Notes under the pieces: model-generated | Told to the model about the DNA's origin: nothing | The model's input: the letters and a program-made list of their open reading frames with translations, nothing else | Databases searched by the model: none | In this document: one piece after another, positions 1 to 8,949 of the stretch | How the letters are laid out: each line of letters opens with the position of its first letter | Numbering within the stretch: the first letter of the stretch is position 1 | NCBI GenBank assembly: GCA_030849805.1 | Contig: JASANZ010001982.1 | Span: 1-29,424 of the forward strand | Origin: Sergeia podlipaevii | Taxonomy: Eukaryota; Euglenozoa; Kinetoplastea; Trypanosomatida; Trypanosomatidae | Length of the DNA: 29,424 bases | Direction of reading: 5' to 3' | Program-made: the position numbers and the translations under genes

Positions 1-32
1 GAGGAGGAGGAGGAGGAGGAGGAGGAGGAGGA
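1..32. repeat. (GAG)n microsatellite at window edge
   Basis: The window opens with about ten uninterrupted GAG trinucleotides. The repeat is cut by the window edge, so its true length is unknown. There is no sign that it is translated. Confidence 0.95.
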
Positions 33-809
33 ACTTTACGACAACGCAAATGCGCATTTTAAAAGAAGGGGTAATCATCAATAGTGGAACGAAGAGAGCG
101 AGAGCATGTGCGTATATCGTAAGTCTTGCTCTGAGTGAATATTTAAAGTGATTGCGGTCTATCGACTGCTATATGGCTGGCAGTACTCCAACATGGATAT
201 CGCACACTGGTACGCTTCTAGTAGTGACTGTAGTGACCCCAACGGCTTCGTAACGGGTGGTCTTCTGTTACTATTGTCAATATTTTTTTTATTTGGCATA
301 CACATTGTTACACCAGTGTGTGTGTGTGTGCGTAGACCTGAGAAATTTTGCTCGATCGTTTGCTATTGTATATCATCGTCATGATTATAGTAAATGTACA
401 CTTGAAGACATTCTGGGTGGAGAGGGAATATATGCGAGAAGGGTCAGACAGAATCCCCTACGTGTTAGCGTTGTATCAGTGTCTATCGAATACATCAGAT
501 GCTTCTTTTTTTTTTTTTGAGTGCATGTGCATTGAAGCCCCGCTATAGTTAATTGTTATTTTTGTCACTATTGTCCACTATTTTTTAAAAAATTATATTT
601 TTTCTTTTCATTTAATGTAAGTCCCACGCAGACTAGAAGCAGCTAAGATTTCTAGCAAACATTTCTCCCGGTCACTCCGCTATTGTTACTCCAGAAAGAA
701 AAAAAAAAGAAAAAAGCAGAGAGAACACGAAGCATTGGTCGCACAGAGAGTGACAAATAGCATTCTTAAGAGTAGTATTATATATATATACTTAGTACAT
801 AAAGCAAGC
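33..809. other. Intergenic region upstream of the first gene
   Basis: This stretch holds a short (TG)n run near 317-331, a T-run near 505-519, a T/A-rich stretch at 566-620 and a pyrimidine-rich tract ending in CCAG at 663-694. Small open frames at 148-384 and 257-520 have no ATG-supported, conserved or codon-biased content, and I treat them as noise. It reads as the 3' UTR of an upstream gene outside the window plus the 5' UTR of the gene at 810. Confidence 0.7.
663..694 (+). promoter_or_regulatory. Candidate trans-splice acceptor for the 810 gene
   Basis: A moderately pyrimidine-rich stretch is followed by the first AG at 693-694, about 115 nt before the ATG at 810. This is the usual arrangement for spliced-leader addition in trypanosomatids. 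The tract is weak, and an AG nearer 620 after a T-rich stretch is an alternative. Confidence 0.4.
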
Positions 810-2561
810 ATGGCCCGCAAGAAGCGCAGTCACCAGAACAGCGATCAAGATGCACACGCCACAGTACAGTCGAGCGGTCCCACTGTGACGGTGGTGCACA
901 CTTCCTCCTCCGTGAAGGAAATGCTGGCTACCGCGCTGGAAAGTCTTGATGCGGTCGCTCAAGAAGCCCATCAGTACAGGCACCGCGTGGCCAAGACAGT
1001 GGGCCTTGCAGCCGCCACTACTACAGATGCGCAGCGCAAGCGAGGACGAGATGGCGAGCCAGCAACCGCGACTGCAACAGGGACAATCATGGTGACGGAG
1101 GTCAGTGCGAAGGCAGAGGTGTTTGCCGCCATGTCGAGGCTTCACTACGCTACTATCTCTACCGCGGTTGCTGCTCTGGGTCTTCAACTCCTGCCTGCTC
1201 TCGAAGATATTACAAGAAGGGTCTCTGTCGCCATCGCCACCCCCGAACTCGCCAGCGTGGATAGCTGGGAGACTGCTGCGATGCTGTGCACGTACTACAG
1301 ATCTGGCCTCACACGCCTGCACACAGAGCTGCTAGAAGTGCTTCTGAAGCAACCCGGCGTGTTCTTGCTGGACGCTCCAGCGCTCGTACCCACAGCTCTC
1401 TACAACTGCATCCACGTTGACACCGAGGCCCCCAGTGACATCCAGGGAGGCGAAGCTGCAGGTACTGATGCTCCCACTCGAGGCAGGCACGCAGCTCTCA
1501 CAGCTGATGATAGAGCCGCTCTCATGTATAGGGTATCTCGCAAACTGCGCGCGCTCCGTGCCATGATCGCAGCCACGGGTGCGTATGTGCCCTCCGCTAC
1601 GCTACAGCAAGTGTGCCTCAGATTTGCGCAAGAAGTCATTCAGCAGGGCATCCTCGCTGTTGTGCAGGACAAGACGTACTTCCTCCTTGATGACGGCGAT
1701 GTCACCGTGACGGGAAGTGGTACAGGCAAGGGATCGGTACGTGGTGGTGGCGCTGACCTCGGTACGCAGCAGCAGCAGCAGTACCCCCGTCTTATGCGCT
1801 GGAGGGTCCCTGTGGAGTTACAACCCGACTGCTTAGGTCTTTTGCACACGTTAATGCTGACCTGCCGCCCGCTTCATCCTCAGTTAACCGCCACGGCAAA
1901 CCGAGTTGTGCGTGAGGTGACCGCGAGCCTTCACCGGGGAGCCCTTGTGCGATCCTCTGCCGCCTCCGCACAGCCACCGTCGAGTGCGAGCACGCCGGAG
2001 AATGATGTCGCTCTTAGCGCGCAGCTGCTGCCTCCCTTCACTGCGCACAGCGCTCTCATCGCCGCCGTCGTGCAGGTGGAGCAGGTGCTAGAGCTGCTCT
2101 ACCACCCAAGCGCAGTGCCGTTCTACGTGCCGCCGCAGAACGTCATGGTGGCGCCACGCAGAATGCTCTTCACCACCCAACAGCAGCAGCAGCACCATCA
2201 GCCACAGGATGAAACAAGAGCTGAGGAAACCTCCATTACTACCACTGCACCTGCAACATCAGCAACGGCTTTACTAGTTCATGTGTCAGCGCACCAAGCA
2301 GTACCGAATGCACATCCTGCGATACCCGTAACCTCTGTGAAGCCCTCTGTCTCAGTCATACCGACTGTTTCTACCGCAGCTCCTATCAGCAAGCCCACAG
2401 CCAAGACTACCGCCGACAGTGATGCTGCGAAACCCACGGCAGCCCATTCCGCTGCGAAGCACACCCCAGTCGTGCCTACAACACCTTCTCCCCTCGCACA
2501 TGTGGCAGCCCACACTGAAGAATCGGAGAATGATATTCCTGATATTGACATGGATGACTAG
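810..2561 (+). CDS. Hypothetical helical protein with Q tracts and acidic C-terminus
   Basis: The protein has about 583 residues, taking the ATG at 810 (MARKKRSHQ). The open frame extends upstream only through a TTG at 735 and a (TA)n 5'-UTR stretch, so 810 is the likely start. I do not recognise the family. The N-terminus is basic, as in a nuclear protein. The body looks like alpha-helical repeats, with Leu/Ala-rich segments around 1120-1400, 1500-1690 and 1795-2140. These are separated by low-complexity inserts, including five Gln at about 1766-1780 and another Gln run followed by a His/Gln segment near 2180-2205. The last 130 residues are Ala/Pro/Thr/Ser-rich and end in the acidic string ESENDIPDIDMDD. 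A helical body with an acidic tail recalls PELP1/Rix1-type ribosome-assembly scaffolds, but this is only a resemblance. Codon use matches neighbouring genes, which supports real coding. Confidence 0.85.
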   Translation: MARKKRSHQNSDQDAHATVQSSGPTVTVVHTSSSVKEMLATALESLDAVAQEAHQYRHRVAKTVGLAAATTTDAQRKRGRDGEPATATATGTIMVTEVSAKAEVFAAMSRLHYATISTAVAALGLQLLPALEDITRRVSVAIATPELASVDSWETAAMLCTYYRSGLTRLHTELLEVLLKQPGVFLLDAPALVPTALYNCIHVDTEAPSDIQGGEAAGTDAPTRGRHAALTADDRAALMYRVSRKLRALRAMIAATGAYVPSATLQQVCLRFAQEVIQQGILAVVQDKTYFLLDDGDVTVTGSGTGKGSVRGGGADLGTQQQQQYPRLMRWRVPVELQPDCLGLLHTLMLTCRPLHPQLTATANRVVREVTASLHRGALVRSSAASAQPPSSASTPENDVALSAQLLPPFTAHSALIAAVVQVEQVLELLYHPSAVPFYVPPQNVMVAPRRMLFTTQQQQQHHQPQDETRAEETSITTTAPATSATALLVHVSAHQAVPNAHPAIPVTSVKPSVSVIPTVSTAAPISKPTAKTTADSDAAKPTAAHSAAKHTPVVPTTPSPLAHVAAHTEESENDIPDIDMDD

Positions 2562-3060
2562 GGCAATATTCGTCACACATTCACAGCAATCATCCCCACA
2601 GAGAAAGCGGCACACAACACAAAGCGATAAAAACCCGCTACCAGGCTTCGGGCAACGAACGCAATACACGCACACAAACAGGTCCTCCCAACTTTGCACA
2701 AGGAAAAAAAGTTAACGCTCGCAAACATACCCACAGACATCACCCGCCTACAGTCCACCAGCAACAAATCGTAAAAAGAAACCACACGAATCGCTAACAA
2801 TAAAAAAAAAGCTAAAACCTAACCACAGGAAACGCCACACAGCTCGGCAAAACAAAAACAACACAAAAAAAATATCAACAAACAAATCCCACTAAAACTA
2901 CATCAGACCCACTCACCCCTACCACCATCACTGAAGAAACACAACAAAACAAACCAAAACCCACTGCATTCCCCTTCACCCATCCCATTTCCGTCTCACC
3001 CTCGCGTAGCTTTTCTAGCACCCTACACACTTACTATCAACCTCCAACACACTCACCAAC
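2562..3060 (+). other. A/C-rich intergenic region before H2A
   Basis: No gene is seen. The plus strand is strongly enriched in A and C: in 2821-2880 only 9 of 60 bases are G or T, and in 2881-2940 only 11 of 60. It holds the 3' UTR of the 810 gene and the H2A 5' leader. Confidence 0.85.
2967..3018 (+). promoter_or_regulatory. Candidate trans-splice acceptor for H2A
   Basis: A C-rich pyrimidine tract is followed by AG at 3008-3009 and again at 3017-3018, after TTTTCT. Either would give a 5' UTR of about 43-52 nt before the ATG at 3061. Confidence 0.55.
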
Positions 3061-3462
3061 ATGGCCACCCCCCGCAGCGCTAAGAAGGCTTCCCGCAAGT
3101 CCGGCTCCAAGTCCGCCAAGGCCGGTCTCATCTTCCCCGTGGGCCGCATCGGCTCCCTGCTCCGCCGCGGTCAGTACGCACGCCGCATCGGCGCGTCCGG
3201 CGCCGTGTACATGGCCGCCGTGCTCGAGTACCTGACTGCTGAGCTCCTCGAGCTCTCCGTGAAGGCCGCCAGCCAGAACAGCAAGAAGCCCCGCCGCCTC
3301 AACCCCCGCACCGTCACCATGGCCGTGCGCCACGACGACGACCTCGGCTCCCTGCTCAAGAACGTGACCGTGTCCCGCGGTGGCGTGATGCCCAGCCTCA
3401 ACAAGGCGCTGGCCAAGAAGCAGAAGGGAGCCAAGCGCTCCAAGGCCACCCCCCGCGCCTGA
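3061..3462 (+). CDS. Histone H2A
   Basis: This is a core nucleosomal histone that pairs with H2B in chromatin. The protein has 133 residues. The basic N-tail ([20 protein letters not shown]) leads into the H2A signature AGLIFPVGR at 21-29. Helix 2 carries [11 protein letters not shown] at 55-65, with the acidic-patch glutamates kept. The [14 protein letters not shown] segment at 90-103 is followed by the [11 protein letters not shown] docking region at 107-117 and a Lys-rich C-tail. The C-tail has no SQ(E/D) motif of the H2A.X kind, as in other trypanosomatid H2A. Length and divergence fit trypanosomatid H2A and exclude H2A.Z. Codon use is extremely biased (GCC, CGC, AAG, CTC), as for a very highly expressed gene. 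In trypanosomatids this gene is often tandemly repeated, but only one copy lies here. Its flanks have unusual strand composition (see findings). Confidence 0.98.
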   Translation: MATPRSAKKASRKSGSKSAKAGLIFPVGRIGSLLRRGQYARRIGASGAVYMAAVLEYLTAELLELSVKAASQNSKKPRRLNPRTVTMAVRHDDDLGSLLKNVTVSRGGVMPSLNKALAKKQKGAKRSKATPRA

Positions 3463-4236
3463 GCACCTAGGTGTTGTTTCTGTGGTTTGTAGTGGGCGTG
3501 GTAGCCTATAGATTTTTGTTTTGTTCCTCCCCTCCCCTGTGGTTTTTTGAATTTGTTTTTTATGAACACGATCATTATTATAATTATTATTGTTGTTGTT
3601 GTGACTGAAGCCTTTGAGATAGAAGAATTGCATGGTGTTCTTCCATTGTTGATGTTGCTGTTGTTGTTTGCTGTTTCTAGTGGCGGATGGTGCTGCTAGC
3701 GATGGAGTTATTCTGTTGGTTGTGGCATCATGTGTGTGTGTGTGTGTGTGCGTTTTTGGTGGTGTGTGTTTGTGTTCTCTGATGACTTTCTGAATATGTT
3801 ATTCTCTTGTTCTCTCTCTTCTATTTACTTTTTTTTTTCATTTTTCGTTTCTATTTTGTTGATGTCATGTCATGTAGGTTGAAAGGAGAACACAGAAGGT
3901 GCGAGTTCTGTGCGAAGCGCAAAGGGCTGGGGCTTGACTTTTCTTCTTATTTTTTTTTGTTTGTTTGTTTGTTGTTTTCGTTGTTGTCAGTGTGTTCACT
4001 TGTGTGTTGAGTATAGTTCATTTTGGCGTATTGAAAGGAGAAAGGCTGTTTCTTTAGGGGCTCTTTTTGCTTTGTGCAGATCTCTTTCTGTTTGTTTGTT
4101 GTTGTTTATATTTCCCTCCTATTACTAGCATTATCATTGTGCTTACTTTGCATTTTCAAATAGGCAGTTATTCTTTTCTTTTCTTTCTTTTTCTCCCTTG
4201 GTGGGCACTCAAGAGACAGTGGGATTTCTGGGGCAG
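3463..4236 (+). other. G/T-rich intergenic region after H2A
   Basis: The plus strand turns G/T-rich immediately after the H2A stop: in 3721-3780 only 7 of 60 bases are A or C. It contains (TG)n at about 3733-3750, T-runs at 3830-3845 and 3951-3975, and the splice tract of the next gene. No gene is seen. Confidence 0.8.
4168..4213 (+). promoter_or_regulatory. Trans-splice acceptor for the WD40 gene
   Basis: A strong polypyrimidine tract at 4168-4199 is followed by the first AG at 4212-4213, 23 nt before the ATG at 4237. The tract overlaps the frame's TTG at 4198, so translation cannot begin there in a spliced mRNA. This decides the start. Confidence 0.65.
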
Positions 4237-5694
4237 ATGCGGTGCGTTGGCTCTACTACGCTGAAGAGGGATGTCAAAGACGTTGCGGTTTTGCACGACA
4301 GTCCTTCGGGTGTGGTGGTGGTTGCCGTCACGTATGAAGCGCCTTACTCCAATGAACGAAGCAATAAGACGGGCAGTCGCAATGGCGCCTCCTCGCTGGC
4401 GTCTTCCTCATCGTATTCTCCTCCGTCCTATTTCACAATCATCGAGCTTGACGCGCCTAACCCGCACTCCGCTCCGCTACGCGTGCTTCACGTCTCTGTG
4501 CCTGGTCGCGCAATAACCAAGCTGGCTCTCCTGCCCTCGCGTGCCGCCGCCGGCAAGTCCTCTGCTGTTCAAGTAATTGTACAGTGTCTAGTCGGTCGTG
4601 AGGGTGAGGGGCACAACGCTGAGGGGAAAGAGGAGGAGGCTAGCGAATGTGACGCTGCTGAGAAGACAGCAACGTATCTGTTTCGCAGGATCGTGGAGAC
4701 GACTGACGTAGAGGAGGGAATCACGGTCAGCTCCGCTGGCTTGCGAGACGAGGTAGACTCTACCAGGTTCGCAGAACCCCGCGTCTGCGTCCACTACGAG
4801 CAGCTGCCGCGTACCGTCGAGGACGGCGGGCGAGTGTGGACGGCGATTGCTGTGTGCGCTCCTCCGGCAGACGGCACCCTGGCGCCACTGCAAGGTGCTG
4901 CAGGTGCTGGTGAGGAACAATACGTCTTGGCTGCCAGCCACCGAGGTGCTGGGGAGAGCGCCATGAAGGATGGGGTGGGGGTCAGGGCAAACGTCGTCCA
5001 AGTGCTGGCGGTGCGTGGCGCGCGAGCAACGATTCAGCGATCGGTGCAGGTGCCTGGTCTCGCACAGTTAGAGGTGGAGGAGATAGTGCCCATCCCTGGC
5101 ACAAGCGAGCGCGCGTTGGTACGGTGCCATCACGCCATTGTGGAGGTACTCCTCACAGGGAAGACTGGCAGCAGTGTCGTAGGCCGCATCTGGCGCTGGA
5201 CCCCGCACGACCGTCTCACTGCCTGCTGCCTGCGCGACAATTTACTATATGCTGGAACTGAAGAAGGTGTTGTCCTAGTCTGGGACACCCGCTCGGGGAT
5301 GATGGCTAACAGCAACAGCGATCGGGTTCTGATTAGCCGCAGCGCTGCTAGTGGCGTGCCACTATGTGGACTGCATGCACCGTATTCGACCGACTTTGTG
5401 TCGTGCAGCATGGATGGGGCAGTGCAAGCTTGGGGGTACAGCGACCAGCAGCAGCAACAGCAGCAGAAACTGTTGATGGATTCGGGCATGCAGCAGCGTG
5501 TCGGGGGTCTCAGCGACTTCCCGCGTGCGAGTGCTGCGGCGGTGGTGGGCGGCTGCTTCCCCTACGTGCCAGTCATGGCGCCTGAGGCGGCGACGAGGAC
5601 TGGGGCAGAGGGCTGCGCGGCTATGGGTGGAGATGGTAACATAGTGGCGGTGGGGGAAGAGTACGGGGGTCTGCGCATATACTGGTGTGACTAA
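4237..5694 (+). CDS. WD40-type beta-propeller protein
   Basis: The protein has 485 residues from the ATG at 4237 (MRCVGSTTLKRDVKDVAVL). The clearest repeat lies near residues 326-355, around LTACCLRDNLLYAGTEEG then VVLVWDTRSG, with the terminal W-D of a WD40 blade. The next blade has FVSCSMDGAVQAWG, and the last 20 residues (GNIVAVGEEYGGLRIYWCD) form a final blade strand. The N-terminal half has further propeller-like strands interrupted by Ser-rich and Glu-rich loops. A run of seven Gln codons lies at 5446-5466. WD40 propellers are scaffolds for protein complexes, so no reaction is implied. The arrangement could fit a propeller nucleoporin (Nup37/Nup43 type) or another assembly factor. I cannot choose between them. 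Confidence 0.8.
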   Translation: MRCVGSTTLKRDVKDVAVLHDSPSGVVVVAVTYEAPYSNERSNKTGSRNGASSLASSSSYSPPSYFTIIELDAPNPHSAPLRVLHVSVPGRAITKLALLPSRAAAGKSSAVQVIVQCLVGREGEGHNAEGKEEEASECDAAEKTATYLFRRIVETTDVEEGITVSSAGLRDEVDSTRFAEPRVCVHYEQLPRTVEDGGRVWTAIAVCAPPADGTLAPLQGAAGAGEEQYVLAASHRGAGESAMKDGVGVRANVVQVLAVRGARATIQRSVQVPGLAQLEVEEIVPIPGTSERALVRCHHAIVEVLLTGKTGSSVVGRIWRWTPHDRLTACCLRDNLLYAGTEEGVVLVWDTRSGMMANSNSDRVLISRSAASGVPLCGLHAPYSTDFVSCSMDGAVQAWGYSDQQQQQQQKLLMDSGMQQRVGGLSDFPRASAAAVVGGCFPYVPVMAPEAATRTGAEGCAAMGGDGNIVAVGEEYGGLRIYWCD

Positions 5695-5980
5695 CTCTTT
5701 AAAGAAAATGACAAGTTGACAGTGAGGAGATGACTAATGAGACAAAGGAAAAGGCAAGAGACTAAAAGTTTGAAACTATATTCTGCTCCTTCTTCTCTAT
5801 CTTTGGAGATCAAAACATATCTTTAGAGAAAAACATGAAAAAAAATGGAGGAAACGTAAAGCAAAAATAGAGGCGTGTCACCTGGGCGTTAAATAGATTC
5901 AAACTTCTTCTCATGAGTATTTGTGTGGCGACGGTATAATGTTCCTTGTTGTGGGCACATATTTTTTTTTTTGTAATGGT

Positions 5981-6030
5981 CCTCTCTTTCTCTCTCTCTG
6001 TGTGTGTGTGAGAGAGAGAGAGAGAGAAAG
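5981..6030. repeat. CT-GT-AG composite microsatellite, hairpin-forming
   Basis: A CT-rich arm (5981-5999), an alternating GT spacer (6000-6010) and an AG arm (6011-6030) follow each other directly. The CT and AG arms are complementary over at least a dozen base pairs, with the GT run as loop. Confidence 0.85.
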
Positions 6031-6887
6031 AATAGCAGCAGAGGAGCAATGAGTTGGTAGATCTACAAGACGGAGGATGCGCAGGGAAGGGGGGCAGGTT
6101 TAGTGCTGCATCACTACTTCATGCATACAGGCACATATACACTTCCATAATGGGGCGAGACCCTGTGATCTGAAAGTGTGTTTTCTCTTTCTTTCTCTCT
6201 CTCTCTCAACTATGAAAGTAGTTTATTTTTCTTTTTTTTTGTTTCTTTCGTGTGTTTGTGTTTGTGTTTTGTTCTAATGAATTTCAAAGGAACACAAAGT
6301 TGTTGCGTAGCGCGCTAGCTCTCTCTCTCTCTCTCTCTGTGATGCCTGGGCTGGCCGTTTTCTGGGCTCCACATAAGTTAACCTTATCTGGGTTTATATA
6401 CATTTATATATATATTTATATATATATGTATGTGTGTGTGTGTATAACATTTTCACTGTTGTGATATATGGAACAATCCTCGCATTTCAAATAGTGGGGA
6501 GGAATGTTTGGGCTCATTATTATGGACTTTTTATTATTACTCTTTCTTCTTTCTTTCTTCCTCCTCCTCCTCACTTTTGTTTTTTCGTTTTTGTCCTTTA
6601 CTGGCTGGCAGGTTGATACACAGTGTGTTATCTACTGTCGTCTTGTGCAGCGAAACAAACAATTTCATTATATAGCATCAAAAAAAAAAAAAAAAAAGAA
6701 GGAGTCTGAAGGTTGAAGGAAAGCCACCTTTTACACCTAAGAGAGGGACATACCTACACAGATACAGCAGTGTGTGTGTGTGCGTGTGTGTGAGCGCTCT
6801 CACCTAGTCGATCTGGTGCGCTTTATCATTTTTTTTTCTTTAGAGCAAACAACTCTTGCTTGCTAACTGGGGGGGGGAAAGCATTTA

Positions 6888-6971
6888 CTTTTCTCTTTCC
6901 TTTTTTTTTGCATTTTCTTTCTTCATTTTCTTTAATCCTCTTATAGCCTTTGATTCCTTTTTTTTTTTAAG
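6888..6971 (+). promoter_or_regulatory. Trans-splice acceptor for the 6995 gene
   Basis: A long T/C tract is broken by an AG at 6945-6946 and ends in a T-run followed by AG at 6970-6971. The second AG is 23 nt before the ATG at 6995, almost the same spacing as for the 4237 gene. Confidence 0.6.
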
Positions 6972-6994
6972 CTTGTGTGACGCTGTGTACGTAC

Positions 6995-8137
6995 ATGCAA
7001 GCGCAATTTCAGAATAGTAATGGAGCACCACCCACAGGCAATTCCTTCCCATCGCTGCCAGTACCACCACAGCAGTTGAATGGTATCTTCCCATCTTCCA
7101 CAGTCGGTCTTTGTCAATACGAAGCGTGGGGTGGCGCACCTCAGCAGCAGCAGCAGGGAACCGTGTATACACAGCATGCACCAGAATGTGGTGGTGGTGG
7201 TCCTGCTGTAGATACTGCTTACGGAGTCGGCTCTGTGTACTATGGAGCTGCAACCCCAAGTTGGGGGGTGCCCCAAGCGGCGATGGCACCATCGCTACCC
7301 CTTTCCGCGTATACCGCGGCCGCTGGCAGCAATGGCTTCGATCGATATCACTATTATGAAGGGGAAGATGCGCGTGTGGAGGAGGTGGCTGAGGACACGC
7401 CTGCTTGTGACGTGAGTGGGGGGTACTCCAGTGTGAGTGCGGGAGTATCACAGAAACTCCAAGAAGAGGAACAGGAGGAGGGGGAAGGAGGGGGAAGGAC
7501 GCAGAAGGGAGCTCGGCTATACATTCACCCCGCCGTAGTGGAAGAGATCCAGGTCTCTAATGGGATGAATCCAATCATGGCCGCGCTTCACTACCGACAG
7601 GAACGAGCACGACTGGGGTACCCCACCTCTCCACTCTCACCGCGCACACTGCAGCTGCTGGCAGCCACATTTGATGACGTAAAAACGCCAGGGATACGCG
7701 ACATGAGCTGGCTGACTCCTGCAGATATTGTCGCGCCTCCACCCCTCGCCCTCACGTGGTACCCCGAGGTGGAGCCAGACGTGACGGTGCACGCAGAAAG
7801 AAAACGGGGCAGTGCCGATACCAATATTTATCTCAGTAGTGTTGGTGGTGGTGGTAGTGCTGCTGCTGCTATGGGGCAGCGCATGTCTCCCGGGAGTGAG
7901 TGCGATATGATGTGCTCGCGAAGACGTCGCTTAGAGTCGTCGTTGCCATCGTCATTCCTGCAAAACTCTAGCGCACTAGGAGTAGCGCAGTTCTCTCTGC
8001 AAACCGCTACTGGAGGAAGGGAGGAGGGTGATGAGGAGGTGGCGAGGCCCGATGGGGGGGAGAATGGAGAGAGGAAACGACAGCGCGAGGAGGAGCGTGT
8101 GTTTGAATTCCAGAGCCGCGGCCGCCGCTTCTACTGA
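6995..8137 (+). CDS. Hypothetical protein, low-complexity rich
   Basis: The protein has 380 residues. The frame opens at a GTG (6977), but the first ATG is at 6995 (MQAQFQNSNG), just after the probable splice site, so I use 6995. I do not recognise the family. The N-terminal 130 residues are rich in Gly, Pro, Gln, Tyr and Ala, with a short Gln run near 7141-7155, and look disordered. A glutamate-rich stretch near 7455-7495 leads to a better-ordered core at about residues 176-260 (LYIHPAVVEEIQVSNG, MNPIMAALHYRQERARLGYP, then TPGIRDMSWLTPADIV). The C-terminal third is low-complexity again and ends in a basic/aromatic FQSRGRRFY. The core is the best query for homologues. A role in RNA or protein binding would fit the composition but is not shown. 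Confidence 0.8.
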   Translation: MQAQFQNSNGAPPTGNSFPSLPVPPQQLNGIFPSSTVGLCQYEAWGGAPQQQQQGTVYTQHAPECGGGGPAVDTAYGVGSVYYGAATPSWGVPQAAMAPSLPLSAYTAAAGSNGFDRYHYYEGEDARVEEVAEDTPACDVSGGYSSVSAGVSQKLQEEEQEEGEGGGRTQKGARLYIHPAVVEEIQVSNGMNPIMAALHYRQERARLGYPTSPLSPRTLQLLAATFDDVKTPGIRDMSWLTPADIVAPPPLALTWYPEVEPDVTVHAERKRGSADTNIYLSSVGGGGSAAAAMGQRMSPGSECDMMCSRRRRLESSLPSSFLQNSSALGVAQFSLQTATGGREEGDEEVARPDGGENGERKRQREEERVFEFQSRGRRFY

Positions 8138-8949
8138 CTGCGCGTGCATGCGTGTGATGGAGATAAAATGAGAGGGAGAGAGAGAGAAAGAGAAAGAGCT
8201 GCTGCTGCTGAGATGGGTGATGCACTCCCCGTGCTCTTTCTCTCTCTCACTCTCTTTATGCCTCCATACGTGTGCATGTGGGCGTGTGGTCAAGTGTACC
8301 TGCGGTAAGTTTATATATATATATTTGTTATTGCGTACTCTTAGCGATGCCTTGCGTACAACCACTACTTTTTTCTCCACTTTCTTTTAATTATTGCGTC
8401 AGATATTTTCATATTCGATCGATTTTTTATTTTTAAAAGGTCTGTTTTTCAAAAAGAGACAATATTTGAATGAAGTCCGACAGAGGAAGAAAATGCTTGT
8501 GTTTAAGTCTTTGACCCTCTTCTTTTTCCTAAGAGGTGTATGACATCTCAGCCTAACCTTACCTTTAGCTCTCTCCATCTATCATTAATCTCAACTCTTC
8601 CTTTTTCTCTCTCTCTATTTTTCTCTCGTGTTGCCTTGTTCCTTAGAGATACATATAGTAAAGTCTCTTTCTCTTCATCTATTTCTCTCTCTCTCTTTTC
8701 TTTTCTTTCCTCTCTTCTGCTTACTTGCATACTTTCTACGTAGGCTCTATCTTCTTCTTTTTTTTTCTTTCTTTCTTTTTGCTTTCAACTGTTGCGATAT
8801 CACTCTTCCTGTTGTTGTTGTTGTTGCTTATTTGCTTTTTGTAACGTCTGCATTCACACAAGAGAGGCCGTACACAGTATTCCGTTTTTTTTAAAAAAAA
8901 AAAAAGAAAAAAAATATTTAATAGAGAAGGGAAAGGAGAAGAGAGTACA
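8138..8949 (+). other. Intergenic region with GA/CT inverted repeat and long polypyrimidine tract
   Basis: The first part (3' UTR of the 6995 gene) has a GA-rich stretch at 8171-8198 and a CT-rich stretch at 8234-8257 that are complementary. A (TA)n run is near 8311-8322. The second part is an exceptionally long T/C tract from about 8543 to 8845. An A-rich block follows at 8890-8925, just before the SNARE start. No gene is seen. Confidence 0.75.
8543..8862 (+). promoter_or_regulatory. Extended polypyrimidine tract / trans-splice acceptor for the SNARE gene
   Basis: Nearly 300 nt of T/C-rich sequence, interrupted only by short A/G islands, ends with an AG at 8861-8862, about 87 nt before the ATG at 8950. 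It is far longer than needed for one splice site, so several alternative sites are possible. Confidence 0.5.

Larger units (their letters stand above)
5695..6994 (+). other. 1.3-kb intergenic region rich in microsatellites
   Basis: No gene is seen. It contains a (CT)n-(GT)n-(AG)n composite at 5981-6030, CT runs at about 6187-6208 and 6320-6338, a mixed TA/TG tract at about 6397-6445, an A-run near 6680-6697, (TG)n at about 6771-6791 and the splice tract of the 6995 gene. Short frames such as 6252-6464 are translations of these repeats. Confidence 0.75.

Noticed and set aside
148..384. Small hydrophobic open frame near the window start
   Set aside because: It has no ATG start in support, it includes TG-repeat translation, and it overlaps other equal-quality frames.
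735..809. N-terminal extension of the 810 gene from a TTG codon
   Set aside because: It would translate a (TA)n tract. The ATG at 810 gives a typical basic N-terminus.
8543..8790. CRISPR-like or satellite array
   Set aside because: These are irregular CT/T runs with no repeat-spacer periodicity. This is a eukaryotic splice tract.
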